Shown here one piece after another: positions 1-5,822 of a DNA stretch of 47,031 nucleotides; position 1 is the stretch's first letter; every line of letters starts with the position of its first letter. The DNA is from an uncultured Alistipes sp. (GTDB lineage Bacteria > Bacteroidota > Bacteroidia > Bacteroidales > Rikenellaceae), in contig CALBKP010000093.1 of the NCBI GenBank assembly GCA_937895825.1, positions 1-47,031 of the forward strand, written 5' to 3'. The notes below the pieces were generated by a model. It was given only the letters and a program-made list of their open reading frames with translations. It was not told the origin of the DNA and ran no database searches. The translations under genes and the position numbers were made by a program.

Positions 1-155
1 TCGAAGCTACCCTCGTCCAACAACATTGCAATGCGCTCACGAGCCGTATACTTACCCTTCTCGTGCTGCTTGTCGATAGCCTTCTGGCCACCGCCCATGC
101 GTGCAGTTTGACGGTTCTCCATCAACTTATCAATCGCTTTCTGAATCTCACTCAT
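1..155 (-). CDS. Acyl-CoA carboxylase/decarboxylase carboxyltransferase subunit, N-terminus only
   Basis: Partial gene cut by the window edge; 51 N-terminal codons are visible from the ATG at 155. The peptide begins MSEIQKAIDKLMENRQ and contains a GKYTARERIAMLLDEGSF segment, the usual N-terminal signature of biotin-dependent carboxyltransferases (propionyl-CoA carboxylase beta / methylmalonyl-CoA decarboxylase alpha, MmdA type). It lies 52 bp downstream of methylmalonyl-CoA epimerase on the same strand, so a role in the succinate-propionate pathway is the natural reading. Whether it works as a carboxylase or a sodium-pumping decarboxylase cannot be decided from this fragment. Confidence 0.85.
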   Translation of the reverse strand, partial: MSEIQKAIDKLMENRQTARMGGGQKAIDKQHEKGKYTARERIAMLLDEGSF

Positions 156-207
156 AGTGTTTATATTTTTTTAATTTTATAATTCGGTTCAGAGGTTTTA
201 CCCAATA

Positions 208-618
208 TTACTTGTTCTTGTTCTCACAGAGTTCTGTAAGGATACCCTGAGTAGACTTAGGGTGAAGGAATGCGATGGTGAGACCCTCAGCGCCCTTACG
301 AGGAGTCTTGTCGATAAGACGGATACCGTGAGACTCTGCATCAGCCAACTGCTCCTCGATATTCTCGCAAGCCAAAGCCATGTGGTGGATACCAACTCCC
401 TTGTTCTCAATGTACTTCGCGATGGTTGACTCAGGTGAAGTGGGCTCCAAGAGTTCAATCTTAGTCTGGCCAAGCATAAAGAATGCGGTCTTTACCTTCT
501 GATCAGCTACCTCCTCGATAGCGTAACACTTAAGACCCAATACGTTCTCCCAGTAAGGAATTGCCTCCTCCAAGCTGTTAACGGCGATGCCGAGATGCTC
601 AATGTGCGATACTTTCAT
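208..618 (-). CDS. mce: Methylmalonyl-CoA epimerase
   Basis: A 136-residue glyoxalase/VOC-fold protein that interconverts (R)- and (S)-methylmalonyl-CoA. It opens MKVSHIEHLGIAVNSLEEAI, where HLGIAV supplies the first metal-binding His. It also has the second-module sequence GVGIHHMALACENIEEQL and the late motif IELLEP. Length is typical for the family. The carboxyltransferase follows 52 bp downstream on the same strand and meaB lies nearby, which supports a propionate/succinate cluster. A TACCTTTG -7 box is present about 80 bp upstream. Function is assigned by family resemblance with high confidence. Confidence 0.93.
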   Translation of the reverse strand: MKVSHIEHLGIAVNSLEEAIPYWENVLGLKCYAIEEVADQKVKTAFFMLGQTKIELLEPTSPESTIAKYIENKGVGIHHMALACENIEEQLADAESHGIRLIDKTPRKGAEGLTIAFLHPKSTQGILTELCENKNK

Positions 619-695
619 AGCGTTTAGTTTTTATAAAGTTTAACTTAATATTTTTTTATTGCTGTCCTTTCAAAATTGAATCCACAAAAATCACC

Positions 696-703
696 CAAAG
701 GTA
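696..703 (-). promoter_or_regulatory. Predicted -7 box for mce
   Basis: On the minus strand the sequence is TACCTTTG, matching the Bacteroidetes TAnnTTTG box. The -33 element at the expected distance is weak (TTCG). The leader to the mce ATG would be about 70 nt. Confidence 0.5.
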
Positions 704-827
704 CTCCAACTTTTTGAAACAACGAAATATTTTTGACTCTTTTTTCAAATAATTTGTACCAACGCGATACTAAAGTATCATTTCTCGGAGAAATGTCGTT
801 TCAAAGCATAAAAAAGTGGAGCGAGAG

Positions 828-858
828 ATTGATTATTGCAGAATTTTCGCTACCTTCG
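828..858 (+). promoter_or_regulatory. Predicted promoter for the thioredoxin-fold gene and meaB
   Basis: ATTG at 828-831, 19 nt, then TACCTTCG at 851-858. This fits the Bacteroidetes TTTG-N19-TAnnTTTG layout with one mismatch in each box. Transcription would start near 863, about 18 nt before the chosen ATG at 881. It also argues against the longer TTG-initiated reading from 836, which would begin inside the promoter. Confidence 0.5.
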
Positions 859-880
859 CGTATTAATCTATTTCGTTGAG

Positions 881-1354
881 ATGAAACGCTATGTACTGAT
901 ACTCGCAATAGCTATTGCCACAGTCTTCGAGGTCAACGCACAAAGCATGCGTTTTGGTGAGCGCATCCCCAACATTGATGTCGACTCGGAGTTAGGCAAC
1001 GAGCTTGAGCTCGCCCAAAAGGAGCATGTCTGTTTGGTGTTCATACACTCAGAAAGTAGACCATGCCTTGAGGCCTTTAGTAACATACAATTATTAGGCG
1101 ATGTCCTCACCTCGGCAATGGATTTAGTTATCATCACCGCCGAAGAGCGAGGCTGCGAGCGCAACTTCGCCTACCTGCTCGAGGGGCTTGAACATACCGT
1201 TGCCTACGATGTTGACCACCGCACATTCAAGGCGTTCGGCATTCAGTATGTCCCATGCTGTGTGATTTACGAAACCAAGCGTAACCGCACAGTGTGGTTC
1301 GGAGGTATTCAGCAACTGAATAAAGAGACTATAAAACGAATAATTAACAAATAA
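881..1354 (+). CDS. Exported thioredoxin-fold protein of unknown function
   Basis: A 157-residue protein starting MKRYVLILAIAIATVFEVNAQ, a convincing signal peptide, so it is probably periplasmic. The rest looks like a thioredoxin/peroxiredoxin fold: a beta strand VCLVFIHSES, then RPC where a CxxC is usually found, and a VPCCVIYE segment at the cis-proline position. Only one cysteine sits at the active-site position (about residue 61), so disulfide exchange by the standard CxxC mechanism is doubtful. meaB starts 16 bp downstream on the same strand, so the two are probably co-transcribed, although no functional link is obvious. Confidence 0.7.
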   Translation: MKRYVLILAIAIATVFEVNAQSMRFGERIPNIDVDSELGNELELAQKEHVCLVFIHSESRPCLEAFSNIQLLGDVLTSAMDLVIITAEERGCERNFAYLLEGLEHTVAYDVDHRTFKAFGIQYVPCCVIYETKRNRTVWFGGIQQLNKETIKRIINK

Positions 1355-1370
1355 CATAAACCCTGATATT

Positions 1371-2477
1371 ATGTCATTTACAAAGATAGAGCACTACGAA
1401 AAGGAGTATCTCGATACCCATCACGACAGCGCACTCAACGTAGCACAGGGTGTCGAGGATCAGCCCGTTGTTAACCCATACTTCGTGCGTCGTAAGCGCC
1501 GTGTGATGACCACCGACGAGTATGTTGCAGGCATCCTCGAGGGCAACATCACTATCCTTGCGCAGGCCATCACTCTCATCGAGAGCAACAACCCCACACA
1601 CTATGCTCAGGCACAAGATATTATCGAGCGATGTCTACCCCACTCTGGCAAGTCGGTACGTATCGGCATCACTGGCGTTCCGGGTGCAGGCAAGTCAAGC
1701 TTTATCGAGGCTGTGGGTAACATGGTTACGTCATATAACCACAAGCTCGCCGTGCTCGCTATCGACCCATCGTCAGAGCGTAGCGGCGGCTCAATCCTTG
1801 GCGATAAGACACGCATGGAGAGCATCTGCCACAACCCCAATATCTTCGTACGTCCTTCGCCCTCGGCTGGTTCGCTCGGTGGTGTTGCACGTAAGACCCG
1901 CGAGACTATCGTCTTGTGCGAGGCTGCGGGCTACGACGTTATCTTTATCGAGACGGTGGGTGTTGGCCAGTCGGAAACGGCCGTACACTCGATGGTTGAT
2001 ATGTTTATGATGCTCCAGATTTCGGGTGCTGGAGACGAGCTTCAGGGCATCAAACGCGGTATTATGGAGATGGCTGACATGATGGTTATCACCAAGGCAG
2101 ATGGCGAGAATGTCACCAAGGCGGAGCTTGCTAAGGCGCAATACCAAGGCGCACTACACCTCTTCCCGCTGCCCGACTCAGAGTGGCGACCAAAGGTCTA
2201 CACATGCTCATCGCACGAGGGCACAGGTCTCGAAGAGGTATGGCAGGGTGTGGAGCAGTACTTGCAACATATCGAGCTCAACGGCTACTTCACCGCTAAC
2301 CGCAACCGCCAGAATAAGTATTGGATGTACGAGACTATCAACGAAACGTTGAAGTCGAGCTTCTACAATAACCCCGAGATCGAGGCACGCATGGCCGACG
2401 TAGAGCAACGCGTATTGGACGCTAAACTATCGTCGTTTATCGCCGCCAAGGAACTATTAGACATCTATTTCAAATAG
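1371..2477 (+). CDS. meaB: Methylmalonyl-CoA mutase-associated GTPase MeaB
   Basis: A 368-residue G3E-family GTPase (ArgK/MeaB) that protects and reactivates B12-dependent methylmalonyl-CoA mutase. Visible motifs are the P-loop GVPGAGKSS at about 101-109, the DPSSERSGGSILGDKTRM segment typical of MeaB, ETVGVGQSE near 195, and ITKADGEN as the guanine-specificity motif (T in place of N, as is common in MeaB). About 90 residues precede the P-loop, as expected. It faces away from mce and the carboxyltransferase but lies beside them, completing a methylmalonyl-CoA locus; the mutase itself is not in the window. Confidence 0.95.
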   Translation: MSFTKIEHYEKEYLDTHHDSALNVAQGVEDQPVVNPYFVRRKRRVMTTDEYVAGILEGNITILAQAITLIESNNPTHYAQAQDIIERCLPHSGKSVRIGITGVPGAGKSSFIEAVGNMVTSYNHKLAVLAIDPSSERSGGSILGDKTRMESICHNPNIFVRPSPSAGSLGGVARKTRETIVLCEAAGYDVIFIETVGVGQSETAVHSMVDMFMMLQISGAGDELQGIKRGIMEMADMMVITKADGENVTKAELAKAQYQGALHLFPLPDSEWRPKVYTCSSHEGTGLEEVWQGVEQYLQHIELNGYFTANRNRQNKYWMYETINETLKSSFYNNPEIEARMADVEQRVLDAKLSSFIAAKELLDIYFK

Positions 2478-2495
2478 CGCCCACATAGTGAGATT

Positions 2496-2547
2496 AAAGA
2501 GTATAGGGAGTTTAGCGAGATGAATCACTAAGCTCCCTATACTCTTT
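2496..2547. terminator. Bidirectional terminator between meaB and the transpeptidase-like gene
   Basis: A perfect 15-bp inverted repeat (2496-2510 and 2533-2547, arm AAAGAGTATAGGGAG) with a 22-nt spacer whose ends can extend the pairing. It lies between two convergent genes and is A/T-flanked on both sides. Confidence 0.75.
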
Positions 2548-2560
2548 ATATTCACTAATA

Positions 2561-3082
2561 TCACTCATTAAATATCTCCAACACTACACATCGTTCACCT
2601 CTCAGTATCTTGTCGACTCTTTGCATCATCCGTCGTGAGAGCACAGGACAGCCGAAGCTACCCACTGTGGCAAGTGGCCAGATAGGGAACGATGTGGTAT
2701 ACTCCCAGCCATGAAGCACCACGCAGCGCGAGCGAAGGTTTGAGTTCGAGGCATCAAGGCCGTCAAGACGATATGCCACGCCGTAACGCCCCTCGTAGCG
2801 CTCTGCTACGAGTGCGCGCCCCACCGACGAGAGGTGCGAGCCATCTTCGTTCGATACGTGGGCATAGGCACTCCTCACATGCGAGCATTCTGAGCCACTA
2901 CCGTGGCTAACAGGACATGTGAATATTGCGACATTTCGTTCGAAGTCCCACGCAACGAAGCGGTTACGTCCCGAATGACGCGAGAGGTCGACAAAAAGGG
3001 CCACATTTGTATTATAGCCCTCTTTGCGACAATATTCACGCAACGCTACGGCTCGCGACTTAACCCTACTTCGCAAACTCAT
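2561..3082 (-). CDS. YkuD_2-family murein L,D-transpeptidase-like protein, no signal peptide
   Basis: A 173-residue protein matching the Bacteroidetes YkuD_2 family of L,D-transpeptidases. The conserved pieces are FVDLSRHSGRNRF (31-43), VSHGSG (58-63), VVLHGWEY (121-128) and the catalytic GSFGCPVLS with Cys145. These enzymes normally act on peptidoglycan outside the cytoplasm and carry a signal peptide. This reading frame begins MSLRSRVKSRAVALREYC with no hydrophobic segment, and a TGA lies two codons before the ATG, so no longer ATG start exists. It overlaps the end of the sirtuin gene by 17 bp, so translation is probably coupled. An N-terminal truncation or an undetected sequence error is possible. 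Confidence 0.75.
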   Translation of the reverse strand: MSLRSRVKSRAVALREYCRKEGYNTNVALFVDLSRHSGRNRFVAWDFERNVAIFTCPVSHGSGSECSHVRSAYAHVSNEDGSHLSSVGRALVAERYEGRYGVAYRLDGLDASNSNLRSRCVVLHGWEYTTSFPIWPLATVGSFGCPVLSRRMMQRVDKILRGERCVVLEIFNE

Positions 3083-3767
3083 CTTTCAGCATCTCAACGA
3101 GTTTTGGCACACCAACAGCACCGCGCTCCTTAATATGTGTGAGCGGATTGCGTATCATTGCTGTATCGGGATTACCTGGATCGACAAGATAGATAGGCAC
3201 CTGACGATTACGGACATAGTAGACGAGCGACGCAGCTGGATATACCGCAAGTGACGTACCTACCACAACGAGCACATCGGCCTCAGCCACAATCTTGCAC
3301 GCTGTCTCGAACATAGGCACGGATTCGCCAAAAAAGACGATATGGGGGCGCAGTAACGATCCATCTTCGGCCGTAGCATCGAGCTTTTGCTCCCAGTCGT
3401 TGATGGGATAAATAAGGTTGGGGTTATGCTCCGAGCGTAGCTTCATAAGCTCGCCGTGGAGGTGTAACACACGCTTAGAGCCCGCCTGCTCATGGAGGTT
3501 ATCCACATTCTGAGTAATCACCTCAACATCAGCCCACTCCTCCATGCTGGCAATAGCATAGTGGCCAGCATTCGGCCTCTTGGTGAGCGACTCCTTGCGA
3601 CGCATATTATAGAACTCAACAACCGTGGCACGATTATTTCGTAACGCCTCGGGTGTACACACATCCTCAACGCGGTAGTTCGCCCAAAGGCCATCGGCAT
3701 CACGGAACGTGGCGATGCCACTATCTGCACTGACACCTGCACCAGTAAAGACTACAATCTTCTTCAT
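3066..3767 (-). CDS. cobB: Sir2-family NAD-dependent protein deacylase (zinc-less Bacteroidetes type)
   Basis: A 233-residue sirtuin that removes acyl groups from lysine using NAD. It shows GAGVSADSGIATFRD (9-23), TQNVDNLH (85-92), the catalytic His104 in LHLHGE, LRPHIVFFGE (139-148) and the NAD-binding VVVGTSLAVYPAA. The segment between HGE and LRPH has none of the four cysteines that bind zinc in E. coli CobB. A comparable loss is, as far as I recall, common in Bacteroidetes homologues. A minus-strand TAACTTTG box lies at 3784-3791, just upstream of the ATG. The transpeptidase-like gene overlaps its 3' end. Confidence 0.9.
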   Translation of the reverse strand: MKKIVVFTGAGVSADSGIATFRDADGLWANYRVEDVCTPEALRNNRATVVEFYNMRRKESLTKRPNAGHYAIASMEEWADVEVITQNVDNLHEQAGSKRVLHLHGELMKLRSEHNPNLIYPINDWEQKLDATAEDGSLLRPHIVFFGESVPMFETACKIVAEADVLVVVGTSLAVYPAASLVYYVRNRQVPIYLVDPGNPDTAMIRNPLTHIKERGAVGVPKLVEMLKDEFAK

Positions 3768-3783
3768 AGCTCATAAGTTTTCC

Positions 3784-3791
3784 CAAAGTTA
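3784..3791 (-). promoter_or_regulatory. Predicted -7 box for the sirtuin gene
   Basis: Minus-strand TAACTTTG, a full match to TAnnTTTG, 17-24 bp before the ATG at 3767. No convincing TTTG is seen at 19-21 nt upstream. Confidence 0.45.
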
Positions 3792-3842
3792 CTACTTTTT
3801 ACGCAATATGTACTCAACGATGCGCGATTTTTGCCACTTTGG

Positions 3843-3873
3843 ATTGTATATTTAGCCGAAAACACTATCTTTG
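3843..3873 (+). promoter_or_regulatory. Predicted promoter for the dicarboxylate/amino-acid symporter
   Basis: ATTG at 3843-3846, exactly 19 nt, then TATCTTTG at 3866-3873, a full match to the Bacteroidetes -7 consensus. Transcription would start near 3879, about 16 nt before the ATG at 3895. Confidence 0.7.
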
Positions 3874-3894
3874 TAGAATAAAACTAAAGCATAG

Positions 3895-5115
3895 ATGAAA
3901 AAGTTACTCAAGAATTTAGGCCTTTGGATCATCGTTGCAATGGTCATAGGTGTCATCGTAGGAATATTTATGGGTCCCGAGGCTTCAGTGTTTAAACCCC
4001 TTGGCAACCTCTTTATCCAGCTAATCAAGATGCTCGTCGTACCCCTTGTGCTCGTATCAATCATCAGTGGTGCATCGGCACTTGGCGAGACAAAGTCGGC
4101 AGGTATTATCGGTGGTCTAAGCATCGGATACATGATTGTTACTACGATTATCTCAATAGCATTAGCCCTCTTTCTTGGGGAACTCTTCCAGCCTGGAGCA
4201 TCAGTAGACCAGACGGCCGTAATGTCATTGGCAACGGCTGCTGAGGCTGTCGATACCACTGGTAGTGCTCCTGCGCCCATCGGTTTCTGGGACACGGTGA
4301 TAGGCATGATTCCCGTAAATCCCATTGCCTCACTTACAGAGGGCAACATCCTACAAATCATCATTTTCGGCCTATTCTTCGGCTTTGGCATCTCATCGCT
4401 TGCAACAGAGAAGCGACAAAAGATAACAAACGGCCTTAATATCATCCTCGATGCCCTTATCTGGTGTATCGGCAAGGTTATGCTTGTTGCACCTTTTGGC
4501 GTGTTTGGCCTTATTGCAGATGCTACTGGAACATTCGGTTTCGACATCCTTATTCAGGTAGCCAACGTGCTATGGATAGACCTTATTGCCGTGACAATCA
4601 TCGGTTTGGGTCTATATCCACTCACCATCTTCCTATTCTCGCGCGTATCGCTTAAGAACTACTTCCGCGCAATGATTAAGCCTCAAGTGGTATCGTTCTC
4701 TACCGCCTCGTCACTCGCCACGCTACCCGTAAATATGGAGGCATGCGACGAGATGGGTATCTCGAAGCAGACATCAGGCTTCGTGCTGCCTCTCGGTGCT
4801 ACGATCAACATGTCGGGTAATGCCATCTATTATGCTCTGCTTGCCACCTTCTTTGCACAGTTCTATGGCATAGACCTCACGATGGCCGACTACGTATCCA
4901 TCACCATTGTCTGCGCCCTCGGAGCTATCGGCCAGGCCGGCGTTCCTGGCCCCACGCTTCTTGCTGCCGCAGTGCTTGTAGCTGCTGGTATTCCGCTCGA
5001 GGGACTACCTCTCTTCTACGCCCTCGACCGTATCTTTGATATGATACGTACGACGCTTAATATCACTGGAGACGCCGCATGTGCTGCCGTGGTTGATAGA
5101 TTTGTTAAGCGATAG
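3895..5115 (+). CDS. Dicarboxylate/amino acid:cation symporter (DAACS, GltP/DctA family)
   Basis: A 406-residue inner-membrane secondary transporter that moves glutamate/aspartate or C4-dicarboxylates with sodium or protons. Family marks are the serine-rich re-entrant hairpin STASSLATLPV, the cation-site segment LGATINMSGNAIYYAL, the second hairpin GQAGVPGPTLLAAAVLVAAG, and the substrate/cation-site stretch FDMIRTTLNITGDAACA. Length is normal. It is a single gene with its own promoter and terminator. The substrate (amino acid versus succinate/fumarate/malate) cannot be fixed from sequence alone. Confidence 0.92.
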   Translation: MKKLLKNLGLWIIVAMVIGVIVGIFMGPEASVFKPLGNLFIQLIKMLVVPLVLVSIISGASALGETKSAGIIGGLSIGYMIVTTIISIALALFLGELFQPGASVDQTAVMSLATAAEAVDTTGSAPAPIGFWDTVIGMIPVNPIASLTEGNILQIIIFGLFFGFGISSLATEKRQKITNGLNIILDALIWCIGKVMLVAPFGVFGLIADATGTFGFDILIQVANVLWIDLIAVTIIGLGLYPLTIFLFSRVSLKNYFRAMIKPQVVSFSTASSLATLPVNMEACDEMGISKQTSGFVLPLGATINMSGNAIYYALLATFFAQFYGIDLTMADYVSITIVCALGAIGQAGVPGPTLLAAAVLVAAGIPLEGLPLFYALDRIFDMIRTTLNITGDAACAAVVDRFVKR

Positions 5116-5137
5116 CAATACACATAATTTATAGAGT

Positions 5138-5174
5138 AATAAGCATCGGTCTTAAGGTCGGTGCTTATTTTTTT
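5138..5174 (+). terminator. Rho-independent terminator after the symporter gene
   Basis: A 14-bp stem (5138-5151 with 5156-5169, including a few G-U pairs), loop TTAA, then a run of T to about 5174. Confidence 0.85.
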
Positions 5175-5220
5175 ATGGTACGGTGTTTGCTTTTCATCGG
5201 GCATACAAAATCTTACGCCT

Positions 5221-5781
5221 ATGAAACGTACATTTATTACCACTGCTTCGATTATCGTTTTGTTGGTCCTCGGCCTTACCATAAGCATCGAGGCACAGAG
5301 CGACACCACAGCCTCAAAGAATGTTACGCGCACCGCCCAGCAGGAGGCACGCCAGCAACGACGCGCCGAGCGTCTTGCCGCTTATGAGCGCTATGTCGAC
5401 TCGCTCGTATTATCGCACAACTACCGCTTCGTGCCACAGACCATGCAGCAGCTACCAGGAGGTATGACACGTAACCTTATGAACCCCGAGTACGAGATTA
5501 TCGTCTGGAGTCAGGCAGTGGATGTATGTCTACCCTACCTCAAGGGCTACACTCCGCCATACTACCCCGTTGTATTTAACTACGTGCTACCAATGGTCGA
5601 GGATTACACTGCCGAGCAGACAAATGACGGCTGGCACGTAACCTTCCGCTCGACGATGTTCTCTGCGACCGACTACACCTTCTCCTTGGAGATATACTCT
5701 CGATACGGCGGTGCACTGCTCACCCTATCGTCTCCCTTCTACAACAGCGTGCAATACTCGGGCAACATCTTCGCAATATAA
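5221..5781 (+). CDS. DUF4251-like exported protein
   Basis: A 186-residue protein whose start MKRTFITTASIIVLLVLGLTISIEAQ is a clear signal peptide, so it is probably periplasmic or envelope-associated. Next comes a charged helical stretch rich in Q/R/E (about residues 36-60), then a beta-rich domain containing FVPQTMQQLPGG and a C-terminal TFSLEIYSRYGGALLTLSSP. This arrangement resembles the DUF4251 family of Bacteroidetes, whose function is unknown. The upstream in-frame start at 5161 lies in the preceding terminator and is not credible. The gene stands alone and ends at a bidirectional terminator shared with uvrA. Confidence 0.75.
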   Translation: MKRTFITTASIIVLLVLGLTISIEAQSDTTASKNVTRTAQQEARQQRRAERLAAYERYVDSLVLSHNYRFVPQTMQQLPGGMTRNLMNPEYEIIVWSQAVDVCLPYLKGYTPPYYPVVFNYVLPMVEDYTAEQTNDGWHVTFRSTMFSATDYTFSLEIYSRYGGALLTLSSPFYNSVQYSGNIFAI

Positions 5782-5784
5782 CAG

Positions 5785-5808
5785 AAAAGAGGCTTAAAAG
5801 CCTCTTTT
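5785..5808. terminator. Bidirectional terminator between the DUF4251 gene and uvrA
   Basis: Stem AAAAGAGGC (5785-5793) with GCCTCTTTT (5800-5808) and a 6-nt loop. The A/T tracts at both ends serve both convergent genes. Confidence 0.85.
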
Positions 5809-5822
5809 CGCTTATTATGATA

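Noticed and set aside
3852..4547. A 231-residue minus-strand ORF
   Set aside because: Antisense shadow of the symporter gene, which has clear family motifs and a consensus promoter.
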